From contig NZ_LR732912.1 of NCBI RefSeq assembly GCF_902506065.1, positions 1,536,718-1,600,717 of the forward strand: DNA of 64,000 bases, written 5' to 3'. Position 1 is the first letter of the stretch; the number at the start of each line of letters is the position of its first letter. The position numbers and the translations under genes are program-made. This document shows, piece by piece, positions 37,605-47,866 of this stretch. The notes below the pieces were generated by a model. It saw only the letters and a list, made by a program, of their open reading frames with translations, did no database searches and was not told the DNA's origin. This DNA comes from Arthrobacter sp. 9V. GTDB taxonomy: Bacteria > Actinomycetota > Actinomycetes > Actinomycetales > Micrococcaceae.

Positions 37605-38431
37605 TGGCAGGTATATCGAGCGAATCGCTGACCACAGCGCTGGCGCAGTTGGAAGCCAAGCTTCCCTTCGCCTCGCTGCAGTTGGCTAAGGACCTCTTCG
37701 GAATCCTGGGAACGGTGGACAGCTCGGCTGGCTTGCGCCGCGCCCTGACTGACCCGTCCCGTTCCGGTGACGAGAAGTCGGCGCTGGTCAAGCAGCTGGT
37801 TGGCGGGAAAGTCTCCGCTGATGCTGCTGAGATTGCAGGCGGATTGGCCAGCTCGCGCTGGGCATCGGCACGCGATATCGGCGATGCACTCGAGACGCTT
37901 GCCGCCACGGTTGTCATTGCCGTAGCTGAAAACAAGTCGGCCGTTTCTGCCTCCGGTATCACGGGGCTGGAAGAGCTGGAAAACGATCTGTTTGCCTTCA
38001 ATCAGGCCGTCGCCTCCAGCCACGAAGTACAACGTGCTTTGTCTGAGCCGCAGGCATCTCCCGCGGCGAAGATTGCACTGGCCGAGAAACTGGTTCCTGG
38101 CAGCAGCGAGGAAGCAAAGGTTCTCATCAGCCAGGCAGTTACGCAGCCGCGCGGTGTCAAGCCGAGCAAGCTCGTCGAGTCATTCGCCAAGCTTGCAGCC
38201 AAGCGTCAGCAGCGCTGGATTGCAACTGTCAGCGTTACCCGTCCGTTGACGGAAACGCAGGCCAGCCGTCTGCAGGCCGGGCTGGATGCCCTGTACGGCC
38301 GCGAACTGAAGGTCAACGTCAATGTTGACCCCGCACTGATCGGTGGAATTCGGGTCCAGGTGGGTGACGAAGTGCTTGACGCTTCGGTTATCGCCCGTCT
38401 GACTGAACTCCGCCGCCAGCTCGCTGGCTAG
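37604..38431 (+). CDS. atpH: F0F1 ATP synthase subunit delta
   Basis: A 275-aa subunit, longer than the 180 residues usual in most bacteria, as is typical for actinobacteria. The N-terminal part (residues about 1-100) is an extra region and the C-terminal 180 residues hold the OSCP-like fold, ending DPALIGGIRVQVGDEVLDASV. It joins the stalk to the F1 head. It starts inside the stop codon of atpF (TAATG). Confidence 0.94.
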   Translation: MAGISSESLTTALAQLEAKLPFASLQLAKDLFGILGTVDSSAGLRRALTDPSRSGDEKSALVKQLVGGKVSADAAEIAGGLASSRWASARDIGDALETLAATVVIAVAENKSAVSASGITGLEELENDLFAFNQAVASSHEVQRALSEPQASPAAKIALAEKLVPGSSEEAKVLISQAVTQPRGVKPSKLVESFAKLAAKRQQRWIATVSVTRPLTETQASRLQAGLDALYGRELKVNVNVDPALIGGIRVQVGDEVLDASVIARLTELRRQLAG

Positions 38432-38467
38432 CGAAGACAAGCACAACTTAACTGATATAAAACCCGG

Positions 38468-38486
38468 TCATCGTGAGCAACGATGA
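38468..38486 (+). other. Intergenic hairpin before atpA
   Basis: Stem TCATCGT/ACGATGA with loop GAGCA lies in the atpH-atpA gap, 30 nt before the atpA start. Probably structural or for mRNA stability. Confidence 0.4.
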
Positions 38487-38515
38487 TCACGAAAACAGGA
38501 GAGCAGGGACTGCAG

Positions 38516-40153
38516 ATGGCCGAATTGACCATCAACGCCGACGACGTCCGTAATGCGTTGAACGAGTTCGCGGCGTCCTACGAACCCGGTAACGCAGAGC
38601 GCGTAGAGGTTGGTCGTGTGACCACCGCAAGTGACGGCATCGCCCGTGTTGAGGGTCTTCCCTCGGTCATGGCGAACGAGCTGCTTCGCTTCGAAGATGG
38701 CACGCTGGGCCTGGCCCAGAACCTTGACGTCCGCGAGATCGGTGTCATTATCCTCGGTGACTTCACCGGTATTGAAGAAGGCCAGGAAGTTCACCGTACC
38801 GGTGAGATCCTGTCCGTTCCGGTTGGCGATGCCTTCCTGGGGCGCGTTGTCGACCCCCTGGGCCAGCCCATCGATGACCTCGGCGAGATCAAGGCCGAAG
38901 CCACCCGTGCATTGGAACTTCAGGCTCCGGGCGTTACCGAGCGCAAGTCGGTTCACGAACCGATGCAGACCGGGCTCAAGGCTATCGACGCCATGATCCC
39001 GATCGGCCGCGGCCAGCGTCAGCTGATCATTGGTGACCGCCAGACCGGCAAGACCGCCATCGCCGTGGACACCATCATCAACCAGAAGGCCAACTGGGCT
39101 TCCGGAGATGTCACCAAGCAGGTTCGTTGCGTCTACGTTGGTGTCGGCCAGAAGGCTTCCACCATTGCAGCAGTCCGCCAGACCCTCGAGGATCACGGCG
39201 CACTGGAGTACACCACCATTGTGGCGTCCCCGGCATCTGACCCCGCTGGCTTCAAGTACTTGGCACCGTATGCAGGTTCGGCCATCGGCCAGCACTGGAT
39301 GTACGGCGGCAAGCACGTTCTGGTGATCTTCGATGACCTGTCCAAGCAGGCCGAAGCTTACCGCGCCGTGTCACTGCTGCTGCGTCGTCCGCCGGGACGC
39401 GAAGCCTACCCGGGTGACGTTTTCTACTTGCACTCCCGCCTGCTGGAGCGTTGTGCCAAGCTCTCCGACGAGCTCGGTGCGGGTTCGATGACCGGTCTTC
39501 CGATCGTTGAAACCAAGGCAAACGACGTCTCCGCATACATCCCCACTAACGTGATCTCCATCACTGATGGCCAGATCTTCCTGCAGTCGGATCTCTTCAA
39601 CGCCAACCAGCGTCCCGCTGTTGACGTTGGTGTCTCCGTCTCCCGCGTTGGTGGCGCTGCACAGGTCAAGTCCATGAAGAAGGTCTCCGGTACTTTGAAG
39701 CTGGACCTGGCTCAGTACCGCGACATGCAGGCATTCGCAATGTTCGCCTCTGACTTGGATGCTGCTTCCCGTCAGCAGCTGACCCGCGGTGCTCGCCTGA
39801 TGGAACTGCTCAAGCAGGGCCAGTACTCTCCGTTCCCGGTAGAGAACCAGGTTGTATCGATCTGGGCCGGCACCAACGGTTACCTGGACGACGTTCCGGT
39901 TGAGGACATCAACCGCTTCGAGTCCGAGTTCCTGGAGCACCTCACGCACAAGTCCTCCATCCTGACCACGCTGGCTCAGACCAACGTCCTGGATGACGAC
40001 ACCGCTGCAGCTCTGAAGGAAGCAATTGTTTCCTTCAAGAAGGGCTTCTTCGGCGAGGGCGACAACCACTTGGTTGGCGCCGGCCACGAGGAGCACGCAG
40101 CGATCTCCGGCGGCGACGTCGACCAGGAAAAGATCGTCAAGCAGAAGCGCTAG
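38516..40153 (+). CDS. atpA: F0F1 ATP synthase subunit alpha
   Basis: A 545-aa regulatory nucleotide-binding subunit of F1. Walker A is in [11 protein letters not shown] (near residue 178), Walker B near [16 protein letters not shown], and the arginine finger is in [17 protein letters not shown] 38516 has AGGGA 6 nt upstream; a longer frame to 38483 is possible but less well placed. The C-terminal acidic/His tail ([16 protein letters not shown]) is long, as in actinobacteria, where such an extension slows ATP hydrolysis. Confidence 0.96.
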   Translation: MAELTINADDVRNALNEFAASYEPGNAERVEVGRVTTASDGIARVEGLPSVMANELLRFEDGTLGLAQNLDVREIGVIILGDFTGIEEGQEVHRTGEILSVPVGDAFLGRVVDPLGQPIDDLGEIKAEATRALELQAPGVTERKSVHEPMQTGLKAIDAMIPIGRGQRQLIIGDRQTGKTAIAVDTIINQKANWASGDVTKQVRCVYVGVGQKASTIAAVRQTLEDHGALEYTTIVASPASDPAGFKYLAPYAGSAIGQHWMYGGKHVLVIFDDLSKQAEAYRAVSLLLRRPPGREAYPGDVFYLHSRLLERCAKLSDELGAGSMTGLPIVETKANDVSAYIPTNVISITDGQIFLQSDLFNANQRPAVDVGVSVSRVGGAAQVKSMKKVSGTLKLDLAQYRDMQAFAMFASDLDAASRQQLTRGARLMELLKQGQYSPFPVENQVVSIWAGTNGYLDDVPVEDINRFESEFLEHLTHKSSILTTLAQTNVLDDDTAAALKEAIVSFKKGFFGEGDNHLVGAGHEEHAAISGGDVDQEKIVKQKR

Positions 40154-40170
40154 TTCCGATAACCTGCTCC

Positions 40171-40194
40171 GCCGGGGTCCGAAAGGGCCCCGGC
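40171..40194 (+). other. GNRA-tetraloop hairpin between atpA and atpG
   Basis: The ten-bp stem GCCGGGGTCC/GGGCCCCGGC (with one T-G pair) is closed by GAAA, a very stable GNRA tetraloop. There is no T-tract. It may protect the 3' end of upstream mRNA segments. Confidence 0.6.
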
Positions 40195-40229
40195 AGGGCA
40201 GCACATCGGGAACTTAGGAAAGGATAAGT

Positions 40230-41120
40230 ATGGGAGCCCAGATTCGGGTCTACCGTCAGAAGATCAGCTCGACGACGTCGATGCGCAAGATCTTCAAGGC
40301 GATGGAACTGATCGCTACCTCGCGCATCGGTAAGGCCCGCGCCCGCGTAGCAGCTTCACTGCCTTACGCGAACGCGATTACCCGCGCCGTTTCTGCTGTC
40401 GCAACTCAGAGCGAAATCGACCACCCGCTGACCACCGAGCCGGAGCAGATCCGCCGCGCCGCAGTCCTGATCATTACATCGGACCGTGGCCTTGCAGGAT
40501 CCTATTCGGCGAGCGTGCTCAAGCAGGCTGAAGGTCTCACCGAGCTTCTTCACGCAGAAGGCAAGGAAGTCAAGGCGTACCTGGTTGGCCGCAAGGCGCA
40601 GGCGTACTTCGATTTCCGCAACCGGTCCTACTCCCGCGTATGGACCGGCGGCACGGACGCACCGGAATTCGAAACCGCCCAGGAAGTCGGAGCTGCACTT
40701 CTTGAAGACTTCTCCACTGACTTCGAAGAGGGTGGCGTGGACGAAATCCATGTTGTTTACACCCGCTTCAAGTCCATGGTGACGCAGGAGCCTACGGTTA
40801 TCCGTTTGCTCCCGCTGGAGGTCGTCGAAGAGGAAGCAGCCTCGGAAACCGAACTGTTGCCGTTGTACGAGTTTGAACCGGAAACAGAGCAGGTGCTTGA
40901 CGCACTGCTTCCGCGTTACATCGAGTCCCGCATCTTCGCAGCCATGCTGCAGGCCGCAGCTTCCGAGCTCGCAGCCCGCCAGCGCGCTATGAAGTCGGCC
41001 GGTGACAACGCTACGGATTTGATCAAGAAGTACACGCGCCTTCGCAACACGGCCCGCCAGGCCGAGATTACGCAGGAGCTTTCCGAGATCGTGGCAGGCG
41101 CCGACGCCCTCGCGTCCTAG
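40230..41120 (+). CDS. atpG: F0F1 ATP synthase subunit gamma
   Basis: A 296-aa rotor shaft. The N-terminal [20 protein letters not shown] and C-terminal [21 protein letters not shown] helices form the coiled coil that turns inside the alpha3beta3 ring; the central [16 protein letters not shown] is a family landmark. ATG 40230 has AGGAAAGG upstream. Confidence 0.95.
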   Translation: MGAQIRVYRQKISSTTSMRKIFKAMELIATSRIGKARARVAASLPYANAITRAVSAVATQSEIDHPLTTEPEQIRRAAVLIITSDRGLAGSYSASVLKQAEGLTELLHAEGKEVKAYLVGRKAQAYFDFRNRSYSRVWTGGTDAPEFETAQEVGAALLEDFSTDFEEGGVDEIHVVYTRFKSMVTQEPTVIRLLPLEVVEEEAASETELLPLYEFEPETEQVLDALLPRYIESRIFAAMLQAAASELAARQRAMKSAGDNATDLIKKYTRLRNTARQAEITQELSEIVAGADALAS

Positions 41121-42656
<1,536 letters not shown>

Positions 42657-42657
42657 T

Positions 42658-42942
42658 ATGGCTGAGCTCGAGGTTGAGATTGTCGCGGCGGACCACTTTG
42701 TGTGGTCCGGTGCGGCCAAGATGGTGAAGGCCCGCACCAGCGATGGTGAAATCGGAATCCTGCCGGGCCACTCGCCCCTTTTGGCCATCATGGCCGCGGG
42801 CGAGCTGGCAATCCAGCCGGTTTCCGGTGATCGCATTGCAGTAGTTGTTGACGGCGGATTCTTCTCCGTCGACAACGATCGCGTGGTGATTGTTGCTGAC
42901 AACGCCAAATTGGGCGAAGCGGCTACAGCGGGGATCCGATAG
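42658..42942 (+). CDS. atpC: F0F1 ATP synthase subunit epsilon, short form
   Basis: A 94-aa epsilon subunit consisting only of the N-terminal beta sandwich (MAELEVEIVAADHFVWSG to the final AATAGIR). The usual C-terminal two-helix domain (about 40 residues), which inhibits ATP hydrolysis in other bacteria, is missing. The frame ends with a clean stop and the next gene starts 10 bp later, so this is not a frameshift. Short forms occur in some actinobacteria. Coupled to atpD. Confidence 0.92.
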   Translation: MAELEVEIVAADHFVWSGAAKMVKARTSDGEIGILPGHSPLLAIMAAGELAIQPVSGDRIAVVVDGGFFSVDNDRVVIVADNAKLGEAATAGIR

Positions 42943-42952
42943 CACGACCTTG

Positions 42953-43384
42953 ATGGACGATTCCCTTATTCCGTTCATCGCCCTGGCAACAGCGTTTACG
43001 TTGCTGATCATTTCACTGTGCCTTTTCGGGGTGCGCCGCTTCAATCTGCGGCGCGCCCTGGGCACGGTTGACGCCTCCATTTGCATGGCTGGAAACAGCT
43101 GGCAGATGGGGGTTTGTCGTTATCAGGACAACGAGCTCGAGTGGTTCCGCCTGATGTCTCTGAGCGTCCTCCCCAAGCACAAGTTCACGCGCAGCTCCCT
43201 TGAATTGCTGGGGCGCAGACAGCCCACGGAAGATGAGCTGGTCAGGATTCAGCCTGGTGTGGTGGTGGTCGAGCTGCAGTATGAAGGCAAGGAATTCATG
43301 TTGGCCATGAACTTTGATGCCTATGCCGGTTTGTCGTCCTGGCTCGAAGCCGGGCCGGTCATTGGCGTTGGAACCTGGCGTTAG
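42953..43384 (+). CDS. DUF2550 membrane protein
   Basis: A 143-aa protein with one N-terminal helix (residues about 6-26, FIALATAFTLLIISLCLFG) and a soluble remainder (RRALGTVDASICM... to VIGVGTWR). The DUF2550 family follows atpC in many actinobacteria, and the orthologous gene in mycobacteria is Rv1312. Function is unknown; a role near ATP synthase is suggested only by location. ATG 42953, 10 bp after atpC. Confidence 0.85.
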   Translation: MDDSLIPFIALATAFTLLIISLCLFGVRRFNLRRALGTVDASICMAGNSWQMGVCRYQDNELEWFRLMSLSVLPKHKFTRSSLELLGRRQPTEDELVRIQPGVVVVELQYEGKEFMLAMNFDAYAGLSSWLEAGPVIGVGTWR

Positions 43385-43389
43385 GCGCC

Positions 43390-44688
43390 ATGGATTTTCT
43401 TTCCGACATCAGTCTGGTGGATGGGCCATTCCTGTGGTTCAGCGTCGTTTGCGGTTCAGCCGGCGCGGCCTACCTCCTCTGGCGTCGACGCCGCTCCTGG
43501 CTTTTGCTGGTCCCGGTTTGCCTGGTGGTGGCCACAGTTGTTGTGGCGCTGGTTCACTGGATTCTCGTGGATCTTATGGCCACATTCTCGGAGAACCTGC
43601 CGTTTCAAACGGTGGCATGGGCGGTCCCGGCTGTCGCCGCCCTTCTCCTCTGCGCTGCGCGCTTCCCCCGGAATACCTGGCGAGGCCGCACCCTTAGCGT
43701 GGCGGCGATGCTCGGGGTTCTGCTGTTATCCGTGGTCCAAGTGAACCTCTATTTCGGTCTGAACAACACGGTCTCGGACCTGCTGGGTACTGCGGTGGCG
43801 CGCGTACAACCACTGGAAGCGAGTCTCAAACGTACCCCGGATGCAAAGCCCGGGCCTGAGCTCTCCGCATGGAAAGCCCCGGACTCCATGCCACGAAACG
43901 GCATTCTGCGCAAAGCTGACATTCCCGGCACGACTTCCGGTTTTACCGCACGGGAAGCCTACATTTACTTGCCGCCCGCTTATCAGACGGCAGAACGGCC
44001 ACCACTTCCCGTGCTTATTCTCTTCGCTGGTCAACCAGGTGGTCCTGCTGATTGGCTTACTGGTGGCCAGCTCCGTTCCCTTCTGGACCAGTTCGCTGAA
44101 ACCCTTCACGGGATCGCCCCTGTCACGGTGGTGGTGGACCCCAATGGATCAGCCAATGCCAACACCATGTGTATGGACAGCAAGATAGCTTCCGTAGATA
44201 CGTATCTCTCACAGGACGTACCTGCCTGGATCTCTGAGACGTTGGATGTCTCCAAGGATCACAAGCAGTGGGCCGTTGGTGGGTTCTCCTTCGGCGGCAC
44301 GTGCGCCATGCAGATGGGAACCTCGCATCCGGAGCTGTTCAGGTCAATTCTGCCCTTCGCTGCCGAGAGGGAACCTGCCCTGGCCAAAGATAGAAACAAA
44401 ACCATCACAGACTCGTTCGACGGTGATGTTGAGGCATTTGAGTCCAGGACACCATTGGTGTTGATGCATGAACGGGATTTTTCCGGAAGCGGCGTTTATC
44501 TCGTCTCAGGGGAGGCTGACCATGAGTTCACTGACTACATGCACGAACTTGCTGAGGCTGCACGAAATGCCGGCTTTGAAACCGAAGAACATGCCATTTC
44601 ACAGGCCGGGCATTCCTGGGACGCAGTGATACGGGGTATGCCCGGCGGACTTGAATTCCTGGCCGCCCGCTGGGAGTTGCCGCGGTGA
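43390..44688 (+). CDS. Membrane-anchored alpha/beta hydrolase (esterase family), possible aminoacyl-lipid hydrolase
   Basis: A 432-aa protein. The N-terminal 130 residues contain four hydrophobic helices, and the C-terminal part is a PF00756-like esterase with the nucleophile Ser near residue 301 in AVGGFSFGGTCAMQMG and a His near the C-terminus (QAGHSWDAVI). It overlaps the downstream MprF-like synthase by 4 bp. In Enterococcus and Corynebacterium, hydrolases of this general kind (AhyD) that remove amino acids from aminoacyl-phosphatidylglycerol are paired with the synthase genes, so the same activity is a reasonable inference. The ligand is not proven. Confidence 0.75.
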   Translation: MDFLSDISLVDGPFLWFSVVCGSAGAAYLLWRRRRSWLLLVPVCLVVATVVVALVHWILVDLMATFSENLPFQTVAWAVPAVAALLLCAARFPRNTWRGRTLSVAAMLGVLLLSVVQVNLYFGLNNTVSDLLGTAVARVQPLEASLKRTPDAKPGPELSAWKAPDSMPRNGILRKADIPGTTSGFTAREAYIYLPPAYQTAERPPLPVLILFAGQPGGPADWLTGGQLRSLLDQFAETLHGIAPVTVVVDPNGSANANTMCMDSKIASVDTYLSQDVPAWISETLDVSKDHKQWAVGGFSFGGTCAMQMGTSHPELFRSILPFAAEREPALAKDRNKTITDSFDGDVEAFESRTPLVLMHERDFSGSGVYLVSGEADHEFTDYMHELAEAARNAGFETEEHAISQAGHSWDAVIRGMPGGLEFLAARWELPR

Positions 44689-47186
44689 GCCTTGCCTTCA
44701 AAGGCGTGATCCAACCTGCATTGGGGCAAGCAGGGCGCCATGTGCGGTCAACACCGTTTACCACGCTTGTTCTCATCCTTTTTGCGGGCTTGTCCTTGGT
44801 TGCCGATAGCTTTCTGACGGGTCCACCTCAGTCCTGGCTTCCTTTTGCCAGTGTTTCGCTGGAGGGTTTGAGGTCGGGTGAATGGTGGTCTATCTGGACG
44901 TCGCTGTTCTTCGCGACCAATCCTTTGGCTTATGCAACCGCCGTTCTGATGATCCTGTTCCTCCTTGGCTTGGCAGAGCGACGCTTGGGTTCCCTGCGTA
45001 CAGCAGGGGTCTTCCTGGGTGGTCAGTTCACGTGCGTATCGGCGTTTCTCCTGGTAACCCAAATTGCGCAATACCTTGGTGATGGCTGGCTTTCGGGGAT
45101 GGCCGACATTCGGCTGATCGGCCCCTACGGTGCAGTCCTCGCTACGGTGTTGGCCGCCAGTGCGCTCCTGTCCACCTTGTGGCAGCGGCGCCTGCGGACA
45201 GTGGTACTCGCCATTTCCTTGCTGTTGGTGCTGTATGTGGGACACGCAGAGACGGTGGTTGGTCTCCTGGGCGCGCTCATTGGGTTGCTTACCGGGTGGT
45301 GGCTGCAAAGCAGCCAGGGCCATCTCCACCTGCACAGGTCAACCAGCCGGGAAATCCGCAACCTTCTTTCACTGACCATGGCAATTTTCGCTGTGGGTCC
45401 CATCGTGACCGCGGCCGCTAAGAGTCCTGCCGGACCCTTGGCTCTCTTGCGGGATGTCATTCTCAATCCGCTACCCACCCTCAGCCAACTGGAAAGCAGC
45501 TGCGGCGGAACCATCGACGTTGCCTGCCTTGAAGTAACCCGGCAAGGGTATACGGGTCCGTTCGGATTGGCTTTGGCCGTGGTGCCTGTTGTATTGCTCC
45601 TGATTTGTGCGGACGGAATGAGGCGCGGACGCCGATTGGCGCTGGGGATCGCAATCGGCGTGCAGTTGGTGGTGGTGGCCTTGTCCACCATCTACCTGGG
45701 GCTGTTTGCCGGCATTCCGCGGCCCCCGGGCCGGCCACAGTCGGGCATGCTCAATTCGCCTGTGGTACACATCATTCCGCTGGTAGTGGTTCCTTTGGCC
45801 TTGGCACTGCTCCTGTTCGCGTACAGGGGCCACTTCAGGGTAGAAACTTCGGATCGTCTCCGCCGGAAGGTGTTCTGGCTGGTCGGGCTGACCGGGGGAG
45901 GGTTGGGTCTGAGCTATACGGTGGTGTGGTTTGCCTCCGGCGGGTTGGTTCGCGACGGCGGCCTCCTGGGTTTGGTGGCTGAACTTGCCAGGCAGTATCT
46001 CCCCGTTCCCCTTCCCGGGGTATACCGTAAGGTCTTCGCAGAGCGAGATGTGCTAGAGGTCTTCCTGTTTTCCTACTCAGGCACCTTGTTTTGGTTTGTA
46101 GCGCTACTTGGTGTGTGGGTGCTGCTGATCCGCGGACATCACACAGGAGGGCTTGACCGTCAGGCGCGACACGCGGCCCGTGCTCTGGTGAAGCGGGGCG
46201 GGGATTCACTTTCGTGGATGGCGCTCTGGGAACCGAACAAGTACTGGTTCACACCGGATGGGTCCGGGGGAGTGGCCTACCAACAGCACAGCCACGTGGC
46301 GTTGACCTTGGCCGGCCCCTTTGGTGCACGCCAGCATCACGCGGGCACCGCCAAGGGGTTCTTGGATTACTGCTCCCGGCATGCGTTGACGCCTTGCCTC
46401 TACTCTTGCACAGACGAGCTTTGGCCGATGCTGGAGGCCCGTGGTTTCCGCCGGGTCCCGGTTGCACAGGAGACCCGGTTACGCATCAGGGGTTTGGAGT
46501 TCAGGGGCAAAGAGTGGCAAAACGTCAGGACCTCCCTTAACCGTGCTGCGAAGATGGGGATCACGGCGAGCTGGGGTCGATACTCCGAACTCCACCATGG
46601 AGTGCGTGCCCAAGTAAGTGAAGTCTCGGAGGAATGGGTGGCACAAAAGCGGATTCCGGAAATGGGCTTCACCATGGGCGGTCTGGACGAATTGGATGAC
46701 GACGACGTCCTGTGCTGCGTTGCTGTGGACGGGGCTGGCTTCGTTTATGGCGTGACCAGTTGGCTTCCCGTTTATGAAAACGGCGTGGTTGTCAGCTGGA
46801 CGCTGGACTTCATGCGGAGGCGCGGCGATTCTTTCCCGGGGGTCATGGAGTTCCTGATCGCGTCGGCCGTTTTGCACTTGCGGGACTCCGTGGAAGTGAT
46901 TTCCTTGTCGGGTTCGCCTCTTGCCCGTGAAGAGGGCGAAATCGAGGAGCGTGCCAAAGGCCTGGCGGGAATACTGGAGGTGGTGGGACAGGCTTTGGAA
47001 CCTGTTTACGGATTCAGGTCATTGGCGTCGTTTAAGTCCAGATTCCAACCTGAGTACAGAACGTTATACATGTATTACCAAGACCCCTTGCAACTTCCTG
47101 CAATTGGACGTGCGCTCAGCAGGGCGTACCTTCCAGGATTGTCAGTCCGGCATTCCGCACGGCTGCTCAGAAGCTTGGTTGGTTGA
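44685..47186 (+). CDS. MprF-like aminoacyl-lipid synthase with rhomboid-like membrane domain
   Basis: An 833-aa membrane enzyme. Residues about 20-210 look like a rhomboid fold (GEWWSIWTSLFF near 65; GPYGAVLAT at 146-154, where the catalytic Ser of GxSG is replaced by Tyr148). Residues about 220-495 hold further helices. Residues about 495-833 are a DUF2156 (LPG-synthase) domain: GKEWQNVRTSLNRAAKMGI, the FMRRRGDSFPGVMEFLI segment, and YGFRSLASFKSRFQPEY. It would transfer an amino acid from aminoacyl-tRNA to phosphatidylglycerol or diacylglycerol. The amino acid cannot be predicted. GTG 44685 overlaps the hydrolase stop. Confidence 0.82.
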   Translation: MSLAFKGVIQPALGQAGRHVRSTPFTTLVLILFAGLSLVADSFLTGPPQSWLPFASVSLEGLRSGEWWSIWTSLFFATNPLAYATAVLMILFLLGLAERRLGSLRTAGVFLGGQFTCVSAFLLVTQIAQYLGDGWLSGMADIRLIGPYGAVLATVLAASALLSTLWQRRLRTVVLAISLLLVLYVGHAETVVGLLGALIGLLTGWWLQSSQGHLHLHRSTSREIRNLLSLTMAIFAVGPIVTAAAKSPAGPLALLRDVILNPLPTLSQLESSCGGTIDVACLEVTRQGYTGPFGLALAVVPVVLLLICADGMRRGRRLALGIAIGVQLVVVALSTIYLGLFAGIPRPPGRPQSGMLNSPVVHIIPLVVVPLALALLLFAYRGHFRVETSDRLRRKVFWLVGLTGGGLGLSYTVVWFASGGLVRDGGLLGLVAELARQYLPVPLPGVYRKVFAERDVLEVFLFSYSGTLFWFVALLGVWVLLIRGHHTGGLDRQARHAARALVKRGGDSLSWMALWEPNKYWFTPDGSGGVAYQQHSHVALTLAGPFGARQHHAGTAKGFLDYCSRHALTPCLYSCTDELWPMLEARGFRRVPVAQETRLRIRGLEFRGKEWQNVRTSLNRAAKMGITASWGRYSELHHGVRAQVSEVSEEWVAQKRIPEMGFTMGGLDELDDDDVLCCVAVDGAGFVYGVTSWLPVYENGVVVSWTLDFMRRRGDSFPGVMEFLIASAVLHLRDSVEVISLSGSPLAREEGEIEERAKGLAGILEVVGQALEPVYGFRSLASFKSRFQPEYRTLYMYYQDPLQLPAIGRALSRAYLPGLSVRHSARLLRSLVG

Positions 47187-47291
47187 ATGGTCAACGCTTA
47201 TTCGAAGTGCGCTTTTGGTATTTCTTCATGGTTGGTAATAGTCGTTCTGAAGAAGTCTTTGATAGGGACCGTGGCTCCTGGCATTAAGACG

Positions 47292-47330
47292 CGTTGACCC
47301 CGGCTCGAAAGCCAGGGTCAACGTGTTTGT
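47292..47330 (+). terminator. Terminator after the MprF-like gene
   Basis: Stem CGTTGACCC/GGGTCAACG (47292-47300 and 47315-47323) with an inner GGCT/AGCC pair, followed by TGTTTGTTG. It is convergent with cspA on the minus strand. Confidence 0.75.
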
Positions 47331-47364
47331 TGTCCTTGCAAAAGGCAGGGATCAACGGGTAAGA

Positions 47365-47568
47365 CTAGACGACCGTAACGCCGGTTGCCTGGGGGCCCTT
47401 GGCTCCCTGACCGATCTCGAACTGAACGCGCTGGTTCTCATCGAGGGTCTTGAAGCCACCGGTCTGGATCTCGGAGTAGTGAACGAAAACGTCGCCATCC
47501 GCGTCATCCGGGGTGATGAAGCCGAAACCCTTTTCGGCGTTGAACCACTTGACGGTTCCCAGTGCCAT
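47365..47568 (-). CDS. cspA: Cold shock protein (CspA family)
   Basis: A 67-aa OB-fold RNA chaperone. RNP1 (KGFGFI) and RNP2 (VFVHYS) are present in the sequence [23 protein letters not shown] 47568 has GAGGAG 7 nt upstream; the longer frame to 47652 runs into its own leader. Its 298-bp upstream region contains a hairpin that could fold as a temperature-responsive leader. Confidence 0.96.
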   Translation of the reverse strand: MALGTVKWFNAEKGFGFITPDDADGDVFVHYSEIQTGGFKTLDENQRVQFEIGQGAKGPQATGVTVV

Positions 47569-47866
47569 GTATATCTCCTCATTTTGGAACTTCAGTCCGA
47601 TACACCTCGTACCGGGTTTGTTACTCCGCGAGAAGACCTGAATACCGAACAAGCCGAAGCTTGATTGATTAGCAGGAGCTTCACGCTCGCAACTGGTCTT
47701 GCGAGCATGAAAAACACCTACACAAAGACTGCTACAACACTTTCATGTGCTCTGCCGGAGGTCAACGGTCTTTTGCCCAATTCAGGAAAATTTTCGGTAA
47801 AAAGAAGGTAACGTCCGCTTCCCCAATTCATCAGGATCCTTTTCCAAGGAATCTGAAACCGGGGAG
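47569..47866 (-). promoter_or_regulatory. Upstream region and leader of cspA
   Basis: This 298-bp gap has no gene. On the minus strand it holds a perfect 8-bp hairpin GCTCGCAA/TTGCGAGC (47685-47692 and 47699-47706, loop 6), about 117 nt before the ATG, and AT-rich tracts that could be a promoter (47790-47830). Long 5' leaders are usual for cspA genes. Confidence 0.4.
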
